A model generated the notes under the pieces. The model did not search any database and was not told where the DNA came from. It saw nothing but the letters and a program-made list of their open reading frames with translations. From assembly GCA_024233545.1 (NCBI GenBank), contig JACKPL010000007.1, positions 97,394-161,393 on the forward strand: DNA of 64,000 nucleotides, written 5' to 3'. Positions within the stretch are counted from its first letter, which is position 1, and every line of letters begins with the position of its first letter. Both the position numbers and the translations under genes were made by a program. This DNA comes from a bacterium (lineage in GTDB: Bacteria > Auribacterota > Auribacteria > Auribacterales > Auribacteraceae). This document shows positions 54,670 to 62,566 of this stretch, one piece after another.

Positions 54670-55806
54670 ATGAATGCCGATCTTCCACTACGAATAAAAT
54701 CGTTCTTTTCCGATTTTCAACCGCAGACGCCGTGCTTAGTGGTCGATTCTGATATTATTGAAAAGCGCTTGCGGCAACTGTGTAATACATTGCCGTTTGC
54801 GGAGTGCTTTTACTCTGTCAAAGCAAATCCTGCGCCGGAAGTAATTGCACAGCTTGTCCGTTTCGGGATTGGTTTTGAAACAGCGTCTCTTAATGAAGTC
54901 CAACTATGTATAGATAGCGGCGCCATGCCGGATAAGATTATTTTCGGCAATACAGTAAAACGGAAGGCTGAAATTGCAGACGCATATAAAAAGGGCGTTA
55001 CAACATTTGTTTTTGATTGCATTGGAGAACTGGAAAAAATCGCGCAAGCGGCGCCGGAGTCACATGTGTTGTGCCGCATTGCCGCAGATAACAGTGGAGC
55101 GGTATGGCCTCTGACACGAAAATTCGGTTGTGCCGCAGAGCACGCAGAATCATTGCTGATAAAAGCAAAAGAACTCGGAGTGGTTCCTGTCGGCATTTCT
55201 TTTCATGTGGGGTCTCAGCAGTGCGAACCGAAAAGCTGGGAGAATGCAATTTATGATGCATATCGTATTTTCCAAAAACTTTCAGAACGGGGCATTGAAC
55301 TGAAAATCCTCGATATTGGCGGGGGATTTCCTGCCCAATATAGGAATTCAGTACCGGAAATAGAAGTGTATGGAGAATGTATCATTGGGTTTCTTCAGAA
55401 ATATTTCGGCGGCGCTATGCCGAATATTTTTATTGAACCGGGCAGGTATTTTGTGGCAGATGCGGGGGTTATAGCCGGTGAGGTTTTATTGATTCGCGAT
55501 GATATTGACGGTACGGGCAGGCGCTGGGTATTCCTTGATACAGGTAAATTCAATGGTTTACAAGAAACGGAACGGACTCAATATCGAATAGCTTCAAGCG
55601 GCGTTGGTTCTCATCTTGTACCTGTTGTCCTTGCCGGCCCGACGTGTGACAGTGATGATATTATCTATGAAAAAACTCCTTATTTTCTGCCTGATAACCT
55701 TACGCTTGGCGACAAAGTATTTTTCCTCAGTGCAGGCGCATATACTCGTACTTATGCAACGGTAAACTTTAATGGATTTGTGCCGCTCAAAGAATATTAT
55801 ATTTAA
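54670..55806 (+). CDS. Fold-III PLP amino-acid decarboxylase (ornithine/lysine type)
   Basis: 378 aa, the short bacterial relative of eukaryotic ornithine decarboxylase. Schiff-base Lys in FYSVKANPAPEV (about residue 55), HVGSQ, GGGFPAQY for phosphate binding, EPGRYFVAD, the substrate Cys-Asp in GPTCDSDD, and the C-terminal GAYTRTYATVNFNGF. This supports putrescine or cadaverine production for polyamines; the specificity helix cannot separate ornithine, lysine and diaminopimelate with certainty. Monocistronic between divergent and co-directional genes. AAGGA lies 2-3 nt before the ATG, closer than usual. Confidence 0.92.
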   Translation: MNADLPLRIKSFFSDFQPQTPCLVVDSDIIEKRLRQLCNTLPFAECFYSVKANPAPEVIAQLVRFGIGFETASLNEVQLCIDSGAMPDKIIFGNTVKRKAEIADAYKKGVTTFVFDCIGELEKIAQAAPESHVLCRIAADNSGAVWPLTRKFGCAAEHAESLLIKAKELGVVPVGISFHVGSQQCEPKSWENAIYDAYRIFQKLSERGIELKILDIGGGFPAQYRNSVPEIEVYGECIIGFLQKYFGGAMPNIFIEPGRYFVADAGVIAGEVLLIRDDIDGTGRRWVFLDTGKFNGLQETERTQYRIASSGVGSHLVPVVLAGPTCDSDDIIYEKTPYFLPDNLTLGDKVFFLSAGAYTRTYATVNFNGFVPLKEYYI

Positions 55807-55912
55807 TGTGCACGGTGTGCATCTAAAAAAAGAAATATTTCGCACCGTTTAATATCGTTTATGGTATAGTAGATGCCATCAAAGAAAACAATCGTTGCAA
55901 GAAAGATGAAAT

Positions 55913-56677
55913 ATGTTGACGGTATTGTCGCCGGCAAAAAAACTTGATTTTTCAAATCGGGGCAACCCCATATCCGGAACAGTCCCGTTTTTGTTCAGCA
56001 GTACAAAAGTACTCGCGAATATACTGAAAAAATTTAGTGTTCAAGAGCTTAGCCGTTTAATGGGCATCAGCCCTCAATTGGGGAAGCTCAACTTTGAACG
56101 GTATCAGTCGTTTGATACTTGTTCTGAACCGATAAGCGCTTGTCCGGCGATTTATGCTTTTCGAGGTGATACCTATAGTGGTTTGGATGCGGATTCGCTG
56201 GATACGGATGACTTGACATTTGCACAGGAACACCTGTGTATTTTGTCGGGTTTGTATGGATTACTGCGCCCTTATGACCATATTCAGCCGTACCGGTTGG
56301 ATATGGGGATTCCTCTTATCAACCCTAAAGGAGCGAATCTCTATGTATTTTGGAGCGATTCGATAACCGAACTGCTCAATACAATGCTTGCGGAGCATAA
56401 AGAACGCGTTTTGATAAACGTGGCATCGGAAGAATATTTTAGAGCAGTTAACCTTGAGAAAATACAAAGCAGAATTATTCATATTGTGTTTAAAGAAAAG
56501 CGGAATGGTACTCTTAAGATTATTGGGCTGTTGGCAAAACGAGCTCGCGGCATGATGGCGCGATATATTATCAAAGAACGCATTGACGCTCCTGAATCGC
56601 TGAAAGATTTTACCGATGGCGGATATCGGTTTATGCCTAATGATTCATCTTCCTGTAAATGGGTATTTGTTCGATAG
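55913..56677 (+). CDS. yaaA: YaaA-family peroxide stress protein
   Basis: 254 aa, standard length. Opens with MLTVLSPAKKLDF and shows YQSFDT, AIYAFRGDTYSGLDADSL, LYGLLRPYDHIQPYRLDMG and the NVASEEYFRAVN and GLLAKRARGMMARYII segments diagnostic of YaaA (DUF328). YaaA lowers intracellular iron and protects DNA under hydrogen peroxide in E. coli. The C-terminus FMPNDSSSCKWVFVR is conserved. The gene is followed 42 bp on by the AI-2E-family permease. Confidence 0.96.
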   Translation: MLTVLSPAKKLDFSNRGNPISGTVPFLFSSTKVLANILKKFSVQELSRLMGISPQLGKLNFERYQSFDTCSEPISACPAIYAFRGDTYSGLDADSLDTDDLTFAQEHLCILSGLYGLLRPYDHIQPYRLDMGIPLINPKGANLYVFWSDSITELLNTMLAEHKERVLINVASEEYFRAVNLEKIQSRIIHIVFKEKRNGTLKIIGLLAKRARGMMARYIIKERIDAPESLKDFTDGGYRFMPNDSSSCKWVFVR

Positions 56678-56719
56678 TGAGTAAAAAAAATTAAGCCTCT
56701 CTAAAAAGGAATTATTGAA

Positions 56720-57757
56720 ATGACCGTTGTATCTTTTTGTTTAAGTTTTATTGTGGTCGTGCTGTCCTTTTATCTGCTGATTGTGGGAAAGGCACTCCTT
56801 ATACCGATGGTCATTGCTTTTTTTATTTGGTATATGATAACGGTTATAAACGGTATTTTCCGCAAGATATCAATACGCGGAAGGCAACTCTCAAACGCAC
56901 TGTGTTTTTGTGCTTCTTTGGTAACTTTTACTGTAGCTGGATGGATTTTCTTATCATTGATTGGAAGCGAGATAACTCAGGTTGTCAACGCCGCACAGGA
57001 ATACCAAGTTAGGCTGGAAAAGCTTATCGACCGTGCATTTGAGTTGTTCGGACAGCCTGATGCGCCGACAATCCGCCAGATGGTAAGCAGAATCAATCTA
57101 AGCACACTAATTCCTGTTGTGGCGACTGCCATAACCAATATTGCGAGCAATGCGGGCGTTATCTTAATCTACTTGATATTTCTTGTTGTGGAGGGGAATA
57201 GTTTTAATGAAAAAATTGCGGCGCTGGTTGGCGATGCGCGCCGAGAGAAAATTGTGCGGACAGTGATAAAAAGAATTGAAATGGATATTCGTAAATATAT
57301 CGGTATTAAGACGTTGATAAGCCTTCTTACCGCCGCGCTCAGTTTTTTTATTTTACGTATTGTGGGAGTAGATTTTGCACGGTTCTGGGCATGTATGATT
57401 TTTATCCTGAATTTTATTCCGACAATTGGTTCGATTATCGCGACGATTTTTCCCTGTGTCCTTGCGCTGATTCAATTTGAAAGTTTGTATCCTTTTATAG
57501 TTGTTGCAGTCGGTATAAGTTCAGTTCAATTTTTCATTGGAAATGTTTTCGAGCCGCGTATAATGGGCAACACGCTGAATATGAGCCCGCTAGTTATATT
57601 GATTGCGTTAGCTTTGTGGGGAAGTATCTGGGGAATTGTCGGTATGTTTTTGTGTGTGCCGTTGATGGTGATTATTATGATTGTGCTTGCTCATTTCCCG
57701 CAAACGAGGCCTATTGCTATTCTGCTTTCAAAAGACGGCCATATCATCGAGCCGTAA
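56720..57757 (+). CDS. AI-2E-family (PerM/TqsA-type) transporter
   Basis: 345 aa. Seven to eight membrane helices with a soluble insert after helix 3, the order typical of DUF20/AI-2E permeases. Recognisable: the RKYIGIKTLISLLTAALSF segment, FARFWACMIFILNFIPTIGS (ILNFIPTIGS is the family signature), EPRIMGNTLNMSPLVIL and the closing GMFLCVPLMVIIMIVL. Actual substrates range from autoinducer-2 to Na+/H+ exchange, so the substrate is open. AAGGA about 10 nt before the ATG. It converges on the GDYXXLXY gene with a 13-bp gap. Confidence 0.94.
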   Translation: MTVVSFCLSFIVVVLSFYLLIVGKALLIPMVIAFFIWYMITVINGIFRKISIRGRQLSNALCFCASLVTFTVAGWIFLSLIGSEITQVVNAAQEYQVRLEKLIDRAFELFGQPDAPTIRQMVSRINLSTLIPVVATAITNIASNAGVILIYLIFLVVEGNSFNEKIAALVGDARREKIVRTVIKRIEMDIRKYIGIKTLISLLTAALSFFILRIVGVDFARFWACMIFILNFIPTIGSIIATIFPCVLALIQFESLYPFIVVAVGISSVQFFIGNVFEPRIMGNTLNMSPLVILIALALWGSIWGIVGMFLCVPLMVIIMIVLAHFPQTRPIAILLSKDGHIIEP

Positions 57758-57770
57758 AGGTGTGGTTCGT

Positions 57771-58307
57771 TTAGGGTGAAGTAAAAACGACAGGTTTGTT
57801 TTCGCTCATCAGAGAGTGGATTACTGCATTGCCATACCGGTCGATTGACGCTTTTACGTCAAGAGCTTTTCCCATTTTTTGTTCAATTTCCTTGCCTTGC
57901 CCTTCGGGAACAAAAAAGGTTTCTATGCCATAGGCAACTTCAATAAAATCGTTAGTCCGGGTGCTAATTGTTCCTTTAATAAAGAGGGAATTTTGAGGCG
58001 GTTTTGAGGATATTCTTTCAGGATAAGCATAGCCGTTTTCTATTTTTAAAGAGACGCATACCGGTTCATTCAGTTCAAGGGCGGTGAAGTCATTGTATTC
58101 AAAGCTGATAGAATCGAGATTGATTCGGCTTATTTCATACGAAAGAGCCACATAATCGCCTCTGAACAATGATCGCGGATCAATGGGAACGGTACGCAAC
58201 AATACCTGTGTGCCGGTTAAGAGAATGTATTGATTGAATGCAAAAATACTGCTAATGATTATAAGCCAATAAAGCCCTAAGGCAATAAAAAGTTTTTTCG
58301 AATTCAT
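57771..58307 (-). CDS. GDYXXLXY-domain protein
   Basis: 178 aa. One N-terminal membrane helix (about 8-30), then the family-naming motif in RSLFRGDYVALSYEI (GDYxxLxY, about 50-57) and a repeat-like extracytoplasmic domain with FIKGTISTRTND. This family is nearly always paired with a DUF2157 membrane protein, and here the DUF2157 gene ends 1 bp upstream. Function unknown; sometimes noted near stress or osmotic genes. Confidence 0.93.
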   Translation of the reverse strand: MNSKKLFIALGLYWLIIISSIFAFNQYILLTGTQVLLRTVPIDPRSLFRGDYVALSYEISRINLDSISFEYNDFTALELNEPVCVSLKIENGYAYPERISSKPPQNSLFIKGTISTRTNDFIEVAYGIETFFVPEGQGKEIEQKMGKALDVKASIDRYGNAVIHSLMSENKPVVFTSP

Positions 58308-58308
58308 A

Positions 58309-59460
58309 TTATGAAGAAAATTTCTCTTTTAATTTTTTTCGTTGTTTTTCAAATAGTATGCCTCCCGCAACAAGAACACTGCCTCCGATAGCAAAAAATA
58401 TTGATCGCGGAAGCAGTTTCCAGCAAAAATCAAAATATCGAGCCGTAATGAGAAAAATAAGCCAAAGAATGCTGATATCTACACGCCGCATGTCTTCTTT
58501 CAAGTAGCCGGTTATCAATATTGTTAAACAGCAGGCAAAGAAAAGAAAATTAAAAACAGCGGTATACAACGATGATCCAGTTGAAGAAGAATAGTAGAAC
58601 GCTGTTGTTACAAGAACACACACAATTAATGGTGCTTCGATTTTTGGTATCAGTTTGTGAGGAGTGCTGACAAAATTTATGAGAGCTAAGGCACTGATGG
58701 AGATTGCAAGAACCCAGAGTCCGAAAGTCAAAAAAGGAGATGTTTCTGCAAATCGTGCAATGCTGTTTGAATGATGTGCCGATATTTCACGGAAAGTAAG
58801 CATAAATAAACAGAAAAAAGCTACATTAATACCGGTAATGCGATATGCACGGGCAATTTTTGTAAGCGGTTGTATCATGTAATGAATCCCGCCGAACGAT
58901 ATGAGAAACAATGCACTATACAGAATCAGAATAATCAGATGGCTCTCATACGACCTAAAAAAAAGAATCATCCAGAGAAAATAGAGTATTGATGCAAGAA
59001 CGGCAATAAGCTGTAAACGGGTTAAATAAACCATCGGCAATACTGCTAACAGCCATATGAGTGGCAGTAAATGATGGTTTGCAGGAAAATGGTATGCTTG
59101 TGTAACGACAAAAAGCGATGTGCCGAAAAGAAGTGCCGAGAGCAGAAGGAGCGATGCTCCTGCCTTAGGGAGTGTTTTTCTAAAAAAAGCACATTCGCAT
59201 CCTAACCAGTAAGTAAACAACATGCAGATTGTCAGAAGAATTGTTTTTACGGTATGAGAAACCGTGCGCCAGTTTGACGCAATAAATAAAATCACTCCTA
59301 TTCCTAATAGAATTGATCCTAGTGTAGAGAGGCAGGCAATAATTTTTGAACTGCGCTTTTCCTTTCGAAACGCTTCGATGTCGTTCTGCATTTTTTGCGC
59401 AGTATCGACTGATATAATGCCTTCATTTACCCATTTTTCCAGCAACCCATCGGGTATCAT
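58309..59460 (-). CDS. DUF2157 multi-pass membrane protein
   Basis: 383 aa. A short cytoplasmic N-terminal helix bundle with the VNEGIISVDTAQKM segment of DUF2157, then about ten to eleven membrane helices to the C-terminus (LGIGVILFIASNWRTV is the first and is strongly conserved in the family). Paired with the GDYXXLXY gene, 1 bp apart. Function unknown. The 214 bp between this gene and the PEP-CTERM gene hold the sigma-54-type promoter and a palindrome. Confidence 0.9.
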   Translation of the reverse strand: MIPDGLLEKWVNEGIISVDTAQKMQNDIEAFRKEKRSSKIIACLSTLGSILLGIGVILFIASNWRTVSHTVKTILLTICMLFTYWLGCECAFFRKTLPKAGASLLLLSALLFGTSLFVVTQAYHFPANHHLLPLIWLLAVLPMVYLTRLQLIAVLASILYFLWMILFFRSYESHLIILILYSALFLISFGGIHYMIQPLTKIARAYRITGINVAFFCLFMLTFREISAHHSNSIARFAETSPFLTFGLWVLAISISALALINFVSTPHKLIPKIEAPLIVCVLVTTAFYYSSSTGSSLYTAVFNFLFFACCLTILITGYLKEDMRRVDISILWLIFLITARYFDFCWKLLPRSIFFAIGGSVLVAGGILFEKQRKKLKEKFSS

Positions 59461-59572
59461 AACGGAACTCTTTTTTTAAAGAAGTGCGGGCCTTTGTCTC
59501 AATATAACTAGATTGTATTATAAAAATAAATATTTTGCACCTAAATCTATAATATCCTGATGTTCTTAGTTT

Positions 59573-59588
59573 AGGAATATTTTTTGCT
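59573..59588 (+). promoter_or_regulatory. Candidate sigma-54 promoter of PEP-CTERM gene 2
   Basis: AGGAATA-N4-TTGCT: GG and GC are exactly 10 bp apart and the -12 element TTGCT is perfect, while the -24 element keeps only GG and one other base. The transcript would begin near 59599, about 76 nt before the ATG, close to the spacing seen at the other PEP-CTERM gene. Confidence 0.45.
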
Positions 59589-59618
59589 TTGTTAGCACTA
59601 CGGTAAAGAAGTCAACAC

Positions 59619-59634
59619 AAACAGTATACTGTTT
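59619..59634. promoter_or_regulatory. Perfect 16-bp palindrome in the leader of PEP-CTERM gene 2
   Basis: AAACAGTA-TACTGTTT, downstream of the predicted start site and 41 bp before the start codon. It could be a repressor operator or a small RNA hairpin (6-bp stem, TATA loop, then Ts). Confidence 0.45.
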
Positions 59635-59674
59635 TTAATGCAGGTGCAGAACATAATTATGTGCAGGAAAATCA

Positions 59675-62512
59675 ATGAAAAAATATGTTCTTATTTTATT
59701 CTGTCTAATGCTGAGTAATCTATTTGAACTTAGAGCACTATATGCCGTATCGTTTCTCAGTGTCAATGTTAATCAGCAAGATTCTAAAACTGCTGAAGTG
59801 TCTGATAGAATCATTCCGGATGAAGTACTTGATACAAGGTTAACGGCTCATTTATATAAGCATACATGGATTGCCGAATTGGAATATTTATTTTGCGGAA
59901 TGACTGGGGAAATATATGCCACTACAACAGGATTGTTGTTTATTCCGACAGCTGATTTCTTTTCTCAACCTATGTTACATGAAAAAAAATATATTGCCGA
60001 AGAGTATTTTGGGACTAATATTTCCAATAATGCACAGTTTTTTGTTACGGCATATCAGTATCCGGTGAACAAAAAGAAACATTTTCAACAAGAAAAAAAC
60101 GCCGATAAGCAAAATAATTATCTCATATTAAAACGTTTTATAGATGAAAACGGAGAGATAGAATACCGCTATGAAGTCAATACAGATGATAGCGAACCTT
60201 TATATTCGTCGCCGGATTATTTTACTCATTTGTGGAGTGATTTACATAAAATTTTCGGCGACAAAAGCAGTCAAGAGCAGAACGATGAATTTAAAACGGA
60301 TCACAGTGATTTTCAAGGAGAGACAAAAAATAAAGGCAATATCCAGCATTTTACTGATCCAGCAACAATAATACATGCCCCTATTTCGAATTATATATCA
60401 TCAAATCATTATTTGAAAGATTTCCAAACTCCCTATCAGGATAGTTCTCATTCATTATTGATCGGTTTTTTTGACTCTGAAGGAGTGTTTAATCTAACGT
60501 ATTCCGGAAATTTTGTTTACGAAGACCTCAAGGCACTGCTTCATTTCGAATCTTTTGTTTTAAATACTGCTTCGCTTACTTCGACATCGTTGATTATTGG
60601 TGATGTGCGAACCGAAACGTTTACTCAAGAATCGGGTGTGCATAACAATACCAGCCTCATAGCTGGATACAATGGCGGGATAGGAACATATGAATTGCAG
60701 TCCGGCAGTTTGCAAACGGTTGACATCGATCTTGGCGATCTGGAGGGAACAGGTTTTTTTACTCAGACCGGCGGAACGCATAATTCTACTACAATAGAGG
60801 TTGGGAAAAATGCCGGTTCAACAGGAACTTATGCCATAAGTGCCGGGAATATAACAGCCGAAGATTTACATATCGGTGTTGCAGGTACAGGCACACTGAC
60901 ACAATCCAACGGAACCATTACTCTTGATAATTGGCTTTCCGTAGGGTTGGGTACAGGTACAGGAAATTATGTGAATTCCGGCGGTTCTCTTTCAGCGCCC
61001 ACTATTCATATAGGAAATCATTCCACGGGAACAGTTATCCAAACCGGAGGAACTATTTCGGCGTCTGATGTCATTTTCGGTTATAACAGCGGATCGGGGA
61101 CGTATCTTATGAGCGGAGGTTTGCTTCAGGCGGCGAATATGCATGTGGGAGATACGAATGGAACGGGTGATTTTGAACAGTCAGGCGGTATCGTTGATCT
61201 TGCCAATTGGCTAGCTGTCGGTATTGCCAGTGGTGACGGATCGTTTAGGCTTTCCGATGGAAGCGTTTCCGCAAACGTAGTGCATATAGGCAATAATGCG
61301 AGCGGTTCTTTTATACAGTCTGATGGTGTTGTTACAGCGGCAACAATGAATCTGGGGTTTAACGGCGGCAGTGGGAGTTATGTTATAAGCGGTGGTTCAT
61401 TGGCTCTAACCGATATGAACGTCAGCAATCCGGCTGGCGCGGGGAGTGTAACGCAAAGCGGCGGCACAGTGAATGTTGCAAACTGGCTTACCATTGGTAT
61501 TGCCGGTGGTGACGGATCGTATGTTTTGAGCGGTGGAACATTAGATTCGAACAGAGTAAATGTCGGTTTTGCCGCGAATGCCGGCGGAACGTTTATACAA
61601 TCAGGCGGTTCGCACACTAACGATACACTGTATATCGGATTGAATACCTATGCCGCAACAACGCCAACATATGAATTGCATTCAGGAACACTCACAACCA
61701 CTTCCACAACCTTAGGCACAAATTCTGTAGGAAGATTTACACAAACAGGCGGGACTCATTCCGTCGGTACACTGGATATCGGTACTTTCAGTGGTTCCGG
61801 AGCATATATGCATTCCGGCGGTTCATTATCTGCAGAGTTTTTAGTGGTATCATCAGACCAATCGGCAAACAATCTCGGAGAGAGTGAATTGAGCATTACT
61901 GATTCTTCCGCTTCAATTTCTGTGAGCGATAGTTTGATACTCAATCCAGATACGCATTTCTCCAGTGTAGCGAATAGCAGTATACTATTTGACAGCGCGG
62001 TATTTATCAATAAAACGACAAATTCTTCGGATGTTTCTGGGTTAAATACGGTAGATTTTATTTTTCAAGGCGGTCAAAGCCAAATGGAACTTGCGGGAGA
62101 AGACATGGGGAGTGACCTGCTTGGATTTGATAATAATTTTAATTTAGACAGTTTAATTCTTGTGGGAACAGAACTGATTCTTGTCGATAACTTTGACAAT
62201 CAGCCTTCATGGAGTGGCGCTGAAGCTCTCTATGTGGTCAATTTATTGCTTGGAGAAGGAAGTATTTTTAATCTTAATGGATTGAATGTATATTACCAGT
62301 CACTCACTGATGCAGGGGCATCCGTACAGTTAAATGGCGGCAGTTTAGAACAGGTGAGCGTTGGCGATGAACTCGGTTTTGCGCCTGTGCATTCATCATT
62401 CTTTTCCCCATCGGTGTTTGCTTCTTTTCAATCCGAACCTGTTCCGGAACCATCGGTTTATATGCTCATTATTTTAGGATCAGCAATTTTAATGGCGGCA
62501 AAAGGTAAATAA
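59675..62512 (+). CDS. Large PEP-CTERM protein with beta-helical repeats
   Basis: 945 aa. Signal peptide at 1-24; a non-repetitive region (about 25-300); about 18 short coils of roughly 22 residues (304-725) with the pattern (F/Y)xQSGGTxxxxxxxIGxxxGSGx, like adhesin/autotransporter beta-helices; a C-terminal linker (725-915) and a sorting tail with PVPEPS, a hydrophobic helix (VYMLIILGSAILMA) and basic KGK. There is no outer-membrane barrel domain. Likely displayed on the cell surface or in the extracellular matrix by exosortase. AGGAAAA precedes the ATG; a sigma-54-type promoter lies at 59573. Confidence 0.9.
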   Translation: MKKYVLILFCLMLSNLFELRALYAVSFLSVNVNQQDSKTAEVSDRIIPDEVLDTRLTAHLYKHTWIAELEYLFCGMTGEIYATTTGLLFIPTADFFSQPMLHEKKYIAEEYFGTNISNNAQFFVTAYQYPVNKKKHFQQEKNADKQNNYLILKRFIDENGEIEYRYEVNTDDSEPLYSSPDYFTHLWSDLHKIFGDKSSQEQNDEFKTDHSDFQGETKNKGNIQHFTDPATIIHAPISNYISSNHYLKDFQTPYQDSSHSLLIGFFDSEGVFNLTYSGNFVYEDLKALLHFESFVLNTASLTSTSLIIGDVRTETFTQESGVHNNTSLIAGYNGGIGTYELQSGSLQTVDIDLGDLEGTGFFTQTGGTHNSTTIEVGKNAGSTGTYAISAGNITAEDLHIGVAGTGTLTQSNGTITLDNWLSVGLGTGTGNYVNSGGSLSAPTIHIGNHSTGTVIQTGGTISASDVIFGYNSGSGTYLMSGGLLQAANMHVGDTNGTGDFEQSGGIVDLANWLAVGIASGDGSFRLSDGSVSANVVHIGNNASGSFIQSDGVVTAATMNLGFNGGSGSYVISGGSLALTDMNVSNPAGAGSVTQSGGTVNVANWLTIGIAGGDGSYVLSGGTLDSNRVNVGFAANAGGTFIQSGGSHTNDTLYIGLNTYAATTPTYELHSGTLTTTSTTLGTNSVGRFTQTGGTHSVGTLDIGTFSGSGAYMHSGGSLSAEFLVVSSDQSANNLGESELSITDSSASISVSDSLILNPDTHFSSVANSSILFDSAVFINKTTNSSDVSGLNTVDFIFQGGQSQMELAGEDMGSDLLGFDNNFNLDSLILVGTELILVDNFDNQPSWSGAEALYVVNLLLGEGSIFNLNGLNVYYQSLTDAGASVQLNGGSLEQVSVGDELGFAPVHSSFFSPSVFASFQSEPVPEPSVYMLIILGSAILMAAKGK
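60587..61845 (+). repeat. Tandem beta-helix coil repeats with a 276-bp super-repeat
   Basis: About 18 imperfect coding units of 60-72 bp. Every fourth unit carries an NWL(S/A/T)(V/I)G coil; the AAT/AAC codons of these stand at 60929, 61205 and 61481, exactly 276 bp apart, so three 92-residue super-units can be seen. The unit type alternates F-x-QSGG and Y-x-LSGG coils. Confidence 0.8.
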
Positions 62513-62566
62513 TCTCTCGTTTTGTGACGAAAAAAGAGATGTAATTTGTATTCATTGGTGGAAACT

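Noticed and set aside
60587..61845. CRISPR-like or satellite DNA repeat
   Set aside because: The periodic units stay in frame, are imperfect and encode beta-helix coils; there are no unique spacers between identical repeats. No CRISPR array was seen anywhere in the window.
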